A stretch of DNA of 48,585 nt from positions 1 to 48,585 of the forward strand of contig CAJURM010000021.1 in the NCBI GenBank assembly GCA_910589025.1, read 5' to 3'. Position numbers and translations under genes: made by a program. Shown piece by piece: positions 37,601 to 45,909 of this stretch (positions are counted from its first letter, which is position 1; every line of letters begins with the position of its first letter). The notes beneath the pieces were generated by a model. The model searched no databases, was not told the DNA's origin, and saw only the letters and a list, made by a program, of their open reading frames with translations. The stretch is from an uncultured Odoribacter sp. GTDB taxonomy: Bacteria > Bacteroidota > Bacteroidia > Bacteroidales > Marinifilaceae.

Positions 37601-40600
37601 CGCGACCGGGCTCTTTGGCATTCAACGGTCAGACGGTAGTCGGGTGCTACGAAGCGGTTGCCGTTCACGAACAGAGCGGTTGCCGGAAACCGATGCGGGG
37701 CGTGCATTGTGCGGGTAGTATCTCTGAAGTTTTTGATTTATTGCCGGATGCGGGTGATACAGTAAAGATTTGCGAAAACGGTAAATACGGTTTCTCTTTA
37801 TCCGGAAGTGAAAAAGGAGTAAGTTATGTTTTGTATAGGGATCGTGCAGAGGTGATGCAGGTATTGGCTGGTACGGGTGGACAATTGAATTTTGACAGTG
37901 TGAACCGTGTCGGCTCTTATCGGGTGAAAGCAGAAGTAGGTGATTGTGAACTTTGGATGCGGGATTCTGTCTATTTGGATAAACTTCCTTTGCCTGTTCT
38001 GGCATTAAAGGATACGTTCCTGTATTGTGAAGGGGAAAAGGGTGTTCGTATTCAGTTAAGCGCATCTGAAACCAATACGGAATATACATTGATTACTCCG
38101 GACGGGAAGCGGGAGGTACAAAGCGGCAATGCATTGGGAGGAGCGGTTGAGTTTGCGGATGTAAGTAATTTGGCGGGGTATTATTATGTGGAAGCTCACC
38201 ATACGGTTACCGGATGTTATGGGAAAGACAGTACGGTTGTGATGCAGCAGACATTGCCGAAGGCTTTTGATCTGGTTTCCGAACAGGGAAATTATATCTG
38301 TGTAGACGGAAGTGTGACATTGACATTGCAGGGGACGGAAAAGAATGTGAGCTATGAATTATTTCGGACAAATAGTGCGGAAGCGTTGGTGACAAGACAG
38401 GGAACGGGAGCTGCTATTCAATTTACCAAGATTAAGGATGCCGGTGTATATTTTGTTACGGCTACGGCTCAGAACGGTGTCAGATGTCAGAATGATTTCG
38501 GTTCTTTGGAATTGAAGCTGGCGGATACGGTCAGGATACATCAATTGATAGATATTAAAGGAGATTATTGTTTTACGGACGAAGAAAAAGGTACGGTCGG
38601 TTTGGATGGAAGTCATAAAGGGGTGGATTATGAGTTGTTGCGTGACGGTGCAAATACCGGCTTGATTCTGGTAGGAACAGGCGACACCTTATTGTGGACA
38701 AAGGTGGAGGGAAAAGCTTGTGCCGGTACACCGGGTGAGGTGAACAGTGGTTATAAATATACCGTGGTGGCACGGGATACACTGACCGGTTGCCAGGCTT
38801 ATATGTATGGCATTGATACGGTAATTGAATCAAATATCCTGACGGTTTGGACCTATCAGCCGAATGAAGCGGTAGAGAAGTGTGAGGGTGAAAGGATTGA
38901 TTTTAATGTAGTGACGAGTGGTTGTGGTGAAATTTATACCTGGTATCATAATGATTCGGTATTGTATGAAGGGCGGCGGAATTATTACAACCTGGATAGT
39001 ATAAAAACGACGAGTGGGGGCATTTATCATTGTGAGGTGAAAAACAGTTGTAGTGAATCCCGCACACCGGATATCGAAGTCACTGTCCGTAAGACGGTGC
39101 AGTTGGCGGAACCGATGGAAGATGTATGGGCTTGTGCCGAGGGGGAAAACGTGATGATTTCTTCCGGTTTTGTAAATGCGAATGGTTATTATTGGTATAA
39201 AGAGGATGCTCCGGGGAGATGTCTGAGTACGAAAGATTATCTGTTTTTGGCGTCGTTTAAAAAATCGATGGCGGGGAAATATATCTGTAAGGCGGGAGGC
39301 AGTGCTCTGGATTGCAATGTGGTGTATGATACGTGTGAGGTTGTTTTGGGTGAATATCCGGTAGTTACGGGAAATGTTGTGGTGGATACGGTTTGTGTCG
39401 GAACGGTTTGGCAAACGGCAGTGGTGAATATTGAAAATGCACAAACTGTGATATGGAAGCACAATGAAGATACGCTGAATTTTTCCGGCCAGTGTTTCAA
39501 TGCCGGTCCGGTGAGTGTGTCCGATGCTGGTAATTATCTTGTTGAAGTGACCAATCAGTGTGGGACGAAGGTGCATGTTGTAGGTAAGTTATATGTTGAC
39601 CAACCGTTGACGGTAGATACTGTATCTCCGGCTCTTTCTATGGGCTGTATCGGAGAGACGAAAGATCTTTTTATTAAAGTGTCGCCTGCCAACGGACAGG
39701 AAAAATATGTGTGGTATCAGGATGGGGAAGTGGTAGGCAACAGTAGTTCTTATCTGACACCAGCTTATACTCAGGGAGGAACGTATGGTTATCAGGTTTG
39801 GTATACGAACAAGTGTACGTCGGGGGTATCCTACAAAGAAGTATCTGTTCATGTGCCGGAGAAATTGACTTTTATTGAGCCGGATCGTAATGTGTCGGTC
39901 TGTGCCGGGGATATGGAGTCGTCCGCTTTGAAGGTGACGATAGATCCTTCTTTGATGGCTAAGTTCAGATGGTATTTCCAGAAATCGGAAGAAACTACGG
40001 AACGGGTAGATTTGAATTGTACGACCGATAATCTTACTGTTTCTTTGACGAGACCCAATTCGGGATATTATTATTGTGAAGTATATAATGAGTGTGAGAG
40101 CAAAACGACACAGACGACCTGGGTACGTGTGGATACGATACCGACAGTAAAAGGACAGTTGGTAAATGATACGGTTTGTTCCCATACGGATTATCGGGTG
40201 AGCATTGATGCCGATGGCGGAAGTCTGGTTTACGTTTGGCAAATTCAGAAACGTGATGACCCTGCCATAGAAGAGATCGAGGTCCCGTTGAAGAATGAGT
40301 TGGTTTTAAGAAATCTTTCCGAGGAGTATGACAGTTGTATGATTTGGTGTCGAATTGAGAATAGCTGCGGACAGGTGGAATCCAATTCGATGATTTTACG
40401 GATTACGGACGAAAGCAATCGCCTGACTGTTACTCCTGAAGTGTTGAGTATATGTGACACACTGTCTCATACGGCTGTGGTTAAATTGGAGGGTGGACGT
40501 TCGCCGTGGAGTTATCGTTATCTGACTCCTTCACAAGAAGAAAAAGAGGTGCAGGTGACAGGCGGAGATGTTGATTCCTTGGTATTGGGTGAATATGGAA

Positions 40601-42621
40601 CTTATCGTTTTACGTGGGTGAAGAATGCAATAGGTTGTGTTGTTACGGATAGTTTGCCGACGATTGAATATGATGCTTATCAGCCGGCAGAAATTACCTT
40701 TACCGGAGGAGGGGAAAGGTGTCAGGGGGATACGGTGTCGATACGGATTCATATAGAGGAGGGGCGTGGGCCGTGGGAGGTTACGCTGGCGCAGGAGAGC
40801 GGGGGGTATGCTACGGAGGTGGCCGAGTCTTATCCGATACGGATGACGGGAAGGGATACGGTGCTGACGTTCTATGCGGAGAAGAGCGATGAGTATTATA
40901 TTTACCAAAGGGTGAAAGATTTGGGAGGAAGCTGTGATGCCGTTTTGAATGCGGAGCGGGTGAAGGTGGAAATGCATGAGGTCGGACATGTGGAGTTCCG
41001 GACGGGATGGCCGACACACTTGGGAAGGTGTGTATCGGGAATCAATCTGTTGACGACGTTGCAGCCTTCTTTGAATAAAGTTCCTATGACGAAGGGTGAT
41101 TTTTATGTGAACAATACTTTGCTGAATGGTGAGCAGTGGTTGCTGAATGATGTGGCGGTGGGTTGTTATCCGATAGAGTACCGCTATACTGACAGCATCG
41201 GTTGTGAGGTGCGTTCTGACCTGATTCGAATTTGTGTGGATAATTTCCCGTCGGGGAGATTTGTTTCTTCGTCTGTTTCGTGTGGTTCAGTTGCTTCTTA
41301 TGCCGAGTATCAAATGACTCCGGCGGATCAGATAGACTCGTTGACGGTACGGATGAGGCGGTATAAGAAGTGGGATGCGGAGAAAAATCCGGTGGAGACA
41401 TCCGAATATGCGACTGTCGGATTTAAACAGAGTGATTTGAAAAACGGGTTGTTGCGTTTTCCGGTGACCTGGGATAATGTAGGAATGCCTGATTCATGCA
41501 TGGTCTTTGAGGTGTTGGACATCATTGACCGGAGCGGATGCCATATGCGGGTATCTTCGGATAAGGAGTATGATATGTATTACCGCGATACGGTGTGGAG
41601 ACATGCAGATCCGGAAGTGGCGATACAGACAAAACGCTTGGGCGATGCGGACTGGACGAGTGGAGTATATGAGGTGAGTATGGTGAAAGGCGATAGTGTT
41701 TGTGTGAAGGTAAGCCTGACGAGCGGTATGCCTGTGTGGAGTTTGCCGGATGTGGGTATAGAGCACATTACGGGAACCGATACCGTGATTTGGTTGAAGG
41801 AGGAAGGAACGTATGTTTTCAGAGCGAAAGACGATTATTGCGGGCGTTATTCTTTGGTTCATCCTGAATTGAAGGTGACTTTCCGCGAGACGGGTTATTT
41901 TTCCGGTCGTTTGTGGCTGGAAGGTCCTTTTGATAAGGAGAATGCCATGATGTCTTCGTCTATTTACAATAAATTGGGCTTGCCGGCACTCAGTACGCTG
42001 ACGAGTTTGCCCGCCGGAGTGAGTGTGATTGACTGGATTCAGGTTGAGTTGCGGGTTGGTCCGAACGTGGATTCCGTCGCTTTATTGGGACAATCGGCTA
42101 CGGTTATTGCCGTTGATTCCTGTTTGTTGCTCTCTGACGGGCGTTTGGCCGACCGGACAACGGGAGATGTTAAGGTGGGAATCCGTCGGGCTTGTGATGC
42201 AGGAACCAATAACCGTTATCTTGTTATCCGTCACCGGAATCATTTGGGTATCATGAGTAAAGCACCTGTCCATTTTATCCGTGAGGGAGAAACAGGCACG
42301 CTGTCGTATATTGATTTTACTTCGGCAAGCGATATTTACACCCGCGATGGCCGTTTGCAGGATCACATGACTTACATCAGCGGTATCGGTTATCTGATGA
42401 GTGGAGGAGAGTTGAATACCAATGCTTTGATTTCGTTGTTTGATCCGAACCGGATTACTTTGCAGGATATTCACGGTTCAGCTAAGTCCGGCGGGTATGA
42501 TATTATGCACGATGTCAATTTTGACGGCAAAGTGGATTGGCCGGGGTGGAATGTGGATTCCGGAGAGGCCGATTGGAACATTGTCCGTCGCAACCGTCAG
42601 AAATTTACGGAAATCAGATAG
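31669..42621 (+). CDS. Giant secreted Ig/PKD-repeat protein with dockerin-like end
   Basis: The 3650-residue product starts 5 nt after the previous stop, so the two genes form an operon. Start choices are ATG 31669 or the in-frame ATGs at 31675 and 31678. A signal-peptide-like stretch (LFVIAILTGTVSLPSLVWG, about 18-36) follows. The body is a long chain of 80-100-residue modules. The first and last parts are Ig-like (VWYKDG, then GDYRCEVYNTCP); the middle has modules of the form YCAG, then GVEYWLY, then GTYYVEA. The C-terminal part holds DVNFDGKVDWPG (about 3615-3626) and DWNIVRRNR, resembling an EF-hand/dockerin calcium loop. No catalytic domain and no clear type IX sorting domain were seen. 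Probably an extended surface or matrix adhesin; function unknown. Confidence 0.82.
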   Translation: MLMMKIRSKKYTDMLRRTLFVIAILTGTVSLPSLVWGQTNRHAGGKNDGYTRGCVPPVIQSVRGLKNGGCVEDGDLYLSVQATGTNVNYQWQKQNPSTRRFEPYVPQTGSEVEGMDGPKLSFIQTTDLDNGYYRCVLSNECSDDVISDTFFVDISSKPLIKSGLFDRNVCVGEQVMYSVVAEAQGDPEYTYVWYKNGSVLSGVNQSFYTFKAAATKKTTDVYTVKVTNKCGSVRDTSKLTISVLPVIESFTDTVWVCRDSSVTLSVKVKEGGDYTYELYQVNYPSLEETLVWMGIVNTCTLENIGTSGVYRWKVNNDCGSVSGDLMYVKVEDAPVIVTHPKSDTVCEGTTLMLTCAVAPAVSSPLTYVWYKDGISISRSPQNYLRLRNVSQTTVGDYRCEVYNTCPSVKTEVAHVEVKKKPQVLIQPSVQGYYCEGDSLSLSVTLDDAIEIDSVCWYYGNVALTDNDYIRGSKTTQLVVTDLKAADVVKQYRLKIYNQCGVVESAAVQVKLHYPARFVRNASDGVDLILCGGENQTLYVSATGSDTIRYTWTFNGKVIADGYSNRLTVKGENLDASGEYVCQVQNSCGNDKVVSYVKQSLPPLSDFTGGGHYCAGEKGMEACLITPNKYTTYQLYKKASGGKGTAISDVVSGDTVSGNICYDALLKGTYYVVARDTNACERVMNGEVVVVEDSLPLRYRLKIAREICEGNTDGDLLLENSQSGIEYYLCRKNDTGWDTLSTPYVGTGKALPLNHLGAGQYKLFGYNPSTGCKGDVSDMVNLSVRPLPQLYDLFFRNKDSVYCANVESHVILQYSQWTSGYRYQLKNNGTNQGTALTSSSLEWRKLPEGHYTLEITNNWGCKSVTSEREVIAQQPPKAFSLEGEPYFCADIPEKQIVLTGSVPGYTYQVRSLNGKFQLDTLGTGRAINIDVPVESGSYYVVAVDNTPKRCRAVSDTLVLRRSDIRAVSKTISVDYGNAVRLGVSVSGYIGSASQLQWQWDNVDKLAESGAVANPETTVVTESRLYKVTVTDSLGCTATATVMVKCFGGPLGGEIRLSDCMTDAGDTVVVCLGSKVNFCGMASGGVEKLGFYYTWWDNTGVLDTTSSLIGYAPDADGYLCWKVVNGSEEIRDSVWIKINQLDYPDGIPVLHKSGLACKDSVVTLSLSEKRPELTYTLKKDGVVYTCPTEITDSIKWTLSPAADGEYTVEISDGYCKLILPTKVKVNRMPRSVNPEGNAIYCAGSAAELSAGNVESGVDYWLCDAESGKRLKKGSLSSNDVVFGGCGEGTYYIEAVSGECVATGDSISVTEIPLPLNSLNVKFERAGVACSGKENLIVVDGTERGKKYTLYRKGKTAPEDVLYGDGGARTFKPVTAAGIYVIYARDTMSGCEVLLSQSLEVLSAPAGLEFVGDSVYCAGEVSNLMVKNAELGVEYWLYDAMTGDTLKKGLWNGNEVWFGNYTAGKYYAEASIGECKLVSPVLNVREVALPKDSLRLSFAESGAICAGSDHVIRIEGTERGKEYWLCRGNKNNVSDKLYGNGTMQSFKPVTLAGTYIVYAQDTASGCEVLLKQSLKINALPAVPVVEDCSYCLAPGSPECQLEVTNRQNKVVYYLTDGSVTDTLGAENNYFEQVSQGSWQVIAMDTLSGCQSVAKVTVRGVDAPKMLAVNGGCVLTGTSATISTLTAGEGNGVRYILYKNGQPTKKEVVGSGAVVSFSGLSEVGVYRIWAENSLGCGLFMKDSVVVFSGLQVSGDSLYVSGIYCGAQGGVTLSYPLSTASWKYYITDGRLCSDTLNGTGRALQFTEVRGQPVHPGQYQLYVMSPCLEGAKVIARGTVADHALPVVQPILSDTVPLCSGEGQPLVLSGSEKDVNYEIKYYTLSGDYVRNYPVVAGSGNALTLGTFTAAGIYKVYADNGCRVLMDSAVMVSGKLPVIQNLLGNDICFTPETAIALQLSLSAREEGVKYYLYKDGTQVVDSLTSSRPGSLAFNGQTVVGCYEAVAVHEQSGCRKPMRGVHCAGSISEVFDLLPDAGDTVKICENGKYGFSLSGSEKGVSYVLYRDRAEVMQVLAGTGGQLNFDSVNRVGSYRVKAEVGDCELWMRDSVYLDKLPLPVLALKDTFLYCEGEKGVRIQLSASETNTEYTLITPDGKREVQSGNALGGAVEFADVSNLAGYYYVEAHHTVTGCYGKDSTVVMQQTLPKAFDLVSEQGNYICVDGSVTLTLQGTEKNVSYELFRTNSAEALVTRQGTGAAIQFTKIKDAGVYFVTATAQNGVRCQNDFGSLELKLADTVRIHQLIDIKGDYCFTDEEKGTVGLDGSHKGVDYELLRDGANTGLILVGTGDTLLWTKVEGKACAGTPGEVNSGYKYTVVARDTLTGCQAYMYGIDTVIESNILTVWTYQPNEAVEKCEGERIDFNVVTSGCGEIYTWYHNDSVLYEGRRNYYNLDSIKTTSGGIYHCEVKNSCSESRTPDIEVTVRKTVQLAEPMEDVWACAEGENVMISSGFVNANGYYWYKEDAPGRCLSTKDYLFLASFKKSMAGKYICKAGGSALDCNVVYDTCEVVLGEYPVVTGNVVVDTVCVGTVWQTAVVNIENAQTVIWKHNEDTLNFSGQCFNAGPVSVSDAGNYLVEVTNQCGTKVHVVGKLYVDQPLTVDTVSPALSMGCIGETKDLFIKVSPANGQEKYVWYQDGEVVGNSSSYLTPAYTQGGTYGYQVWYTNKCTSGVSYKEVSVHVPEKLTFIEPDRNVSVCAGDMESSALKVTIDPSLMAKFRWYFQKSEETTERVDLNCTTDNLTVSLTRPNSGYYYCEVYNECESKTTQTTWVRVDTIPTVKGQLVNDTVCSHTDYRVSIDADGGSLVYVWQIQKRDDPAIEEIEVPLKNELVLRNLSEEYDSCMIWCRIENSCGQVESNSMILRITDESNRLTVTPEVLSICDTLSHTAVVKLEGGRSPWSYRYLTPSQEEKEVQVTGGDVDSLVLGEYGTYRFTWVKNAIGCVVTDSLPTIEYDAYQPAEITFTGGGERCQGDTVSIRIHIEEGRGPWEVTLAQESGGYATEVAESYPIRMTGRDTVLTFYAEKSDEYYIYQRVKDLGGSCDAVLNAERVKVEMHEVGHVEFRTGWPTHLGRCVSGINLLTTLQPSLNKVPMTKGDFYVNNTLLNGEQWLLNDVAVGCYPIEYRYTDSIGCEVRSDLIRICVDNFPSGRFVSSSVSCGSVASYAEYQMTPADQIDSLTVRMRRYKKWDAEKNPVETSEYATVGFKQSDLKNGLLRFPVTWDNVGMPDSCMVFEVLDIIDRSGCHMRVSSDKEYDMYYRDTVWRHADPEVAIQTKRLGDADWTSGVYEVSMVKGDSVCVKVSLTSGMPVWSLPDVGIEHITGTDTVIWLKEEGTYVFRAKDDYCGRYSLVHPELKVTFRETGYFSGRLWLEGPFDKENAMMSSSIYNKLGLPALSTLTSLPAGVSVIDWIQVELRVGPNVDSVALLGQSATVIAVDSCLLLSDGRLADRTTGDVKVGIRRACDAGTNNRYLVIRHRNHLGIMSKAPVHFIREGETGTLSYIDFTSASDIYTRDGRLQDHMTYISGIGYLMSGGELNTNALISLFDPNRITLQDIHGSAKSGGYDIMHDVNFDGKVDWPGWNVDSGEADWNIVRRNRQKFTEIR

Positions 42622-42629
42622 AGTTATAG

Positions 42630-42662
42630 ACGCTGTTTCGCTTTGTGCGGGGCAGCGTTTAT
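42630..42662 (+). terminator. Terminator after the giant operon
   Basis: ACGCTGTTTCGC (42630-42641) pairs with GCGGGGCAGCGT (42647-42658) over 12 positions including three G-U pairs, with a TTTGT loop, then TTATTC. The T-tract is short, so efficiency may be moderate. Confidence 0.65.
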
Positions 42663-42738
42663 TCGTTAAAAGCAGAGCAGGGAAACAGGAAAGGGTATAT
42701 ATTTTTTTATAAACTAAAAGAAAAGATAAATAATTATT

Positions 42739-42746
42739 TATCTTTG
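42739..42746 (+). promoter_or_regulatory. Putative -7 box of the 43027 gene
   Basis: TATCTTTG, followed by CC, matches TAnnTTTG and resembles the box of the minus-strand paralog (TACCTTTGCC). No convincing TTTG -33 box is seen at the expected distance. A transcript starting near 42752 would have a leader of about 275 nt. Confidence 0.55.
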
Positions 42747-42751
42747 CCCTT

Positions 42752-42958
42752 ACTTATGGAGATAAGTGAGTAGTGTACGCTGCTAAATAAGATGTGTTGA
42801 TTTATTCTTGGACGAAAACCTAGGAAATTTTCAGATCAGTAAGAATAAATTTGACAGCATCCTCGTGTTTTAAATACGCGGACTGTTTTTATTTGTTACT
42901 GATCGGGCTATCCTAGGGCCTTCGTTACAGCAAAATAAACAGTACCGCGTATTTTTTT
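42752..42958 (+). promoter_or_regulatory. Structured leader RNA with competing hairpins
   Basis: After a small hairpin (ACTTAT/ATAAGT, 42752-42767) two long structures compete. The first runs 42819-42917: CCTAGGA/TCCTAGG, GATCAGTAA/TTACTGATC, AATAAA/TTTATT, ACAG/CTGT and an inner CC.CGTGT/ATACG.GG stem. The second pairs AAATACGCGGACTGTTT (42872-42888, extended by ATTT) with AAACAGTACCGCGTATTT (42937-42954) and ends in TTTTTTTG, like an intrinsic terminator with a large loop. Both use 42872-42888, so they exclude each other. The minus-strand leader at 466-708 has the same block order and a matching terminator-like stem. An attenuator or riboswitch-like role is inferred; no ligand is known. Confidence 0.6.
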
Positions 42959-43026
42959 GTACGTATTTTTTGCCTCCGGGTTTTAAATCAGGACACATCT
43001 GTTGTTAAAAATTAAATCTTTTTCCG

Positions 43027-45669
43027 ATGTGTAAGATAATGAAGAATGTGATCCTGATTTTGGTTTTAGTCTGGCTTAGCCTGCCTGGCTATTCCAATAA
43101 TGTACGGTTGAACGGAACCGTAAAAGTAACGGATGTGACTTCCGGAGTGGCTACGCTGGAATTGGATCTGGCTTGGGATAATTCCTGGCGGGACAATTTC
43201 AACTGGGATGCGGTGTGGATTTTTTTGAAATACAAACCGGCATCAGGGGCCTGGTCGCATGTGATGTTGCAGGAGACGGGAAATGAGGCTACCCCCGGTT
43301 ATCAGGTAATGAATGGAAAGAGCGGCAACAATGTAGTGGGGGTGTATGTCTTTCTTGATAAAAATGACACAAAGCAACACGCATCCACGACCGTGACGCT
43401 GAAGTGGGCATGCGGCAGTGCTTATACCAAGGCTTCTTTTGATAACAATCAGGTTTTTCTTCTTGCGCAGGGTATAGAGATGGTATATGTTCCTTTCGGT
43501 GCTTACTATTTGGGGGACGGTTCGAGTGCGAATACGTTTGGTGGTGCCGACGGTAAGCCTTTTGCTGTGAGTGGAGAGGGCGCAATAGCGACCCTTTACC
43601 AGCGTGCTTCCAATGGGGCGATTAGTGCTGCAATCAATAATCTGAATGCCAATTATCCGAAGGGTTACGGCGGTTTTTATGTGATGAAGTATGAGACGAG
43701 CCAGGAGCAGTATGTCACCTTTTTGAATACATTGACGAGAGCGGAGCAGGAGACGTTGCTCGGCGCTTCTTTTCTGTCTGCCCTGTCCCCGGGGCGTTAT
43801 ATCTTTGGAGATACTTTGCAGCCCACTTTCCGTAACGGTATTGTTTTGAGCGGAAAATCTTCGGGTCAGCCTTATATTTTTGATAATAACCTGAACGGCA
43901 ATGATATTTACGGTGAGGATGGCGATGGTCAGTGTGTAGCTTGTAATTATATGTCATTGAATGACCTGCTTGCCTATGCCTCCTGGTCGGGATTGCGTCC
44001 GATGAGCGAGTTGGAATATGAGCGTGCCTGTCGTGCTCCTTTTCCTCAGGATCCGTTGGCGGGGGAATACCCCTGGAATAGTAATGGCGGAGTGTCTCGG
44101 GTGACAGGTTTAAGTGCTGGCGGAAGAGAAACGGAAGTGGCAAGCACTACGAGTTGTAATGTCAATAGCGGTAACGGTTTGACGGGAAGTAATCAGGGGC
44201 CTGTGCGTTGCGGACTTTTTGCCCGCTCAACGTCCAGTCAGACCGTTTCCGGAGCTACTTATTGGGGTGTGATGGAAATGGCCGGTAACGTTCGGGAACT
44301 CGTTGCCGGCGTTTCCCACACTTCTTTAAGCCGTACGACGAACGGCGGGGGTACGTTCAGTACTTCAGCCTGGGGGAGTGCTACGCCTGGTTTTTTCGGT
44401 TTGCGTGGTGGTGGTTTTTCCGGTTCCGACAGTTTGTTGCGAACTTCTGGTCGTAGCGAGATGAATAAGGTTGCTTCCGTTGCCGACCGCGATGAAACGG
44501 TAGGCTTCCGCTTGACACGTACTTTGGATGCGGGTAGTATTACCGTCAATCCTGGAGCCATCTCTTTGAGCGGTTCGCTTTGTCCGGGGCAGGAAGCTAC
44601 GGTTTCTGAAACAGCCGCAGCCAGTATATCCGGTATGACGGGTAATTTTCCTTTGTCGTATACTTGGAGTTACAGTATTAATAATGGTAGTACGTGGACA
44701 GTGATTTCCGGCGAAACGGCTAATACTCTAAAGTATTCTGCTTTTGAAGCGGGGAAGACGTACCTTTTCAAACGTACAGCGATTTGTGCCTTGGGTGAGG
44801 CTTCTACACAGACCACAGGGATTACTGTATTGGCTTCTACTATTATAAATTCGATGACTCGTACGCCGGATAATGCATGTAATGTTACTTTTACTATTTC
44901 TGCATCGGGTGTGGCATTGAAATACCAGTGGCAGGAAAGTGGCAATGATATTTCGGGTGCAACTACTACTGCCTATAAAACGGGAAATGATGGTCACTAT
45001 CGTTGTGTTGTAACAGGAACTTGTGGTGTGAAGACGTCGGAGGTAGAGGTGATCAATACGGTACAACCGAATAGGGATGGCATTTTGGTTGATAGCCGTG
45101 ATGGTAAAAAATACAGAACCCGTTTGATGCCGGATGGGCGTGTATGGATGATAGAGGATTTAAAGTTTGGTACTTGCAATAATTCTGCTTTTAATACCTA
45201 TACTGCAAAATCAGTTCAAAATCAGATAGCAGCTGGTTATTACGGTGTTTGTGTTAATGGTTCGGTAGCAGGCGGAGGTCATTTATACAATTGGCAGGCA
45301 GCCATGAATGATCCTAATGCTTATTATGGTACTACTGTTAATCCTTCAGGGAATGTGAATGGTAATAGTCCGAATCAGTGGCAGGGGATTTGTCCGGATG
45401 GATGGCATTTGCCAAGTGGAGGAAGTACAGGAGAATATAAACAATTGGCTGTTGCGTTGGGAAATAAAGCTACACCCTTTTACCCTGGTTGTACGGATTG
45501 GCATGGTGTGTTGAATAGTGGAGGTGGTGGATGGGAAAACTATTGGACTAGTACGCGTGCTGGAGGTGCAGATGCATATATTATGTATGTAGACAAAAGT
45601 CGAATTGACCTTACAATCTACATTACTATGACTTATGGTCGCACAGTACGTTGTGTCAAGAATTATTAA
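43027..45669 (+). CDS. Secreted FGE-Ig-FISUMP protein
   Basis: The 880-residue protein may start at ATG 43027 or at the in-frame ATG 43039 (MKNVILILVLVWLSLPG), which gives a compact signal peptide. The shared N-terminal module (NNVRLNGTVKVTDVTSG, DNSWRDNFNWDAVW) spans about 24-150. The FGE/SUMF1-like domain spans about 151-495 (IEMVYVPFGAYYLGDG, MAGNVREL, LRGGGF, VGFRLTRTL) and has no visible catalytic cysteine motif. Ig/PKD-like modules span about 500-685. A single C-terminal FISUMP domain spans about 688-880 (MPDGRVWMIEDL, GICPDGWHLPSGG, NYWTSTRAGG, TVRCVKNY). It is a separate unit with its own long leader. Probably surface-exposed or secreted; function unknown. Confidence 0.85.
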   Translation: MCKIMKNVILILVLVWLSLPGYSNNVRLNGTVKVTDVTSGVATLELDLAWDNSWRDNFNWDAVWIFLKYKPASGAWSHVMLQETGNEATPGYQVMNGKSGNNVVGVYVFLDKNDTKQHASTTVTLKWACGSAYTKASFDNNQVFLLAQGIEMVYVPFGAYYLGDGSSANTFGGADGKPFAVSGEGAIATLYQRASNGAISAAINNLNANYPKGYGGFYVMKYETSQEQYVTFLNTLTRAEQETLLGASFLSALSPGRYIFGDTLQPTFRNGIVLSGKSSGQPYIFDNNLNGNDIYGEDGDGQCVACNYMSLNDLLAYASWSGLRPMSELEYERACRAPFPQDPLAGEYPWNSNGGVSRVTGLSAGGRETEVASTTSCNVNSGNGLTGSNQGPVRCGLFARSTSSQTVSGATYWGVMEMAGNVRELVAGVSHTSLSRTTNGGGTFSTSAWGSATPGFFGLRGGGFSGSDSLLRTSGRSEMNKVASVADRDETVGFRLTRTLDAGSITVNPGAISLSGSLCPGQEATVSETAAASISGMTGNFPLSYTWSYSINNGSTWTVISGETANTLKYSAFEAGKTYLFKRTAICALGEASTQTTGITVLASTIINSMTRTPDNACNVTFTISASGVALKYQWQESGNDISGATTTAYKTGNDGHYRCVVTGTCGVKTSEVEVINTVQPNRDGILVDSRDGKKYRTRLMPDGRVWMIEDLKFGTCNNSAFNTYTAKSVQNQIAAGYYGVCVNGSVAGGGHLYNWQAAMNDPNAYYGTTVNPSGNVNGNSPNQWQGICPDGWHLPSGGSTGEYKQLAVALGNKATPFYPGCTDWHGVLNSGGGGWENYWTSTRAGGADAYIMYVDKSRIDLTIYITMTYGRTVRCVKNY
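43387..44663 (+). repeat. Direct duplication, copy 1 (partner 46442-47718)
   Basis: This stretch recurs 3055 bp downstream inside the next gene. There are a few differences up to 43485, and I see none from 43486 to 44663, about 1.18 kb. It covers the FGE-like domain and the start of the Ig part. Flanks diverge on both sides. Confidence 0.9.
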
Positions 45670-45687
45670 GGAAGAGGAAGAAAAAGG

Positions 45688-45714
45688 GATACACGTCTGC
45701 TAAGCAGGTATAAT
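45688..45714 (+). repeat. Left inverted repeat of candidate invertible promoter
   Basis: A 27-bp arm that matches the reverse complement of 45939-45965 at 24 of 27 positions. The core CTGCTAAGCAGGTAT is perfect between arms and contains the 11-bp near-palindrome CTGCTAAGCAG. Confidence 0.85.
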
Positions 45715-45725
45715 TTCTTATTTAT

Positions 45726-45752
45726 CTGTTTGTAACTGAATGTTACAAACAG
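45726..45752 (+). terminator. Perfect 11-bp hairpin inside the invertible segment
   Basis: CTGTTTGTAAC (45726-45736) and GTTACAAACAG (45742-45752) form a perfect stem with loop TGAAT. Only TTCCCTT follows, so there is no classic T-tract. In the present orientation it would stop transcripts of the 43027 gene. After inversion it would lie in front of the 46049 gene. Confidence 0.6.
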
Positions 45753-45823
45753 TTCCCTTATTGTGCTAAGTCGTACATTTTAAAAATATTAAGAATAAAA
45801 GTTTTATTTTTATTTTTTTATTA

Positions 45824-45831
45824 TACATTTG
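45824..45831 (+). promoter_or_regulatory. -7 box within the invertible segment
   Basis: TACATTTG, followed by CA, is the same box as that of rpsL. The expected -33 position holds a T-rich stretch (GTTTTA, about 45801-45806) rather than a clean TTTG. The leader to ATG 46049 would be about 210 nt. Confidence 0.6.
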
Positions 45832-45909
45832 CATTCGTGTGTAGTTGTCTTGTTTTTCAAATGTCAAAAACAGTAATTATTACACATAAAATACTTTTAT
45901 TGCTCTGTA

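Noticed and set aside
42819..42917. Integron attC site
   Set aside because: The hairpin ends lack the RYYYAAC/GTTRRRY core sites and no integrase or cassette array is present.
42937..42958. T-box-like ACCGCG before a T-tract
   Set aside because: The wider T-box consensus and stem I are missing, T-boxes are not expected in Bacteroidota, and the downstream gene is not an amino-acid gene.
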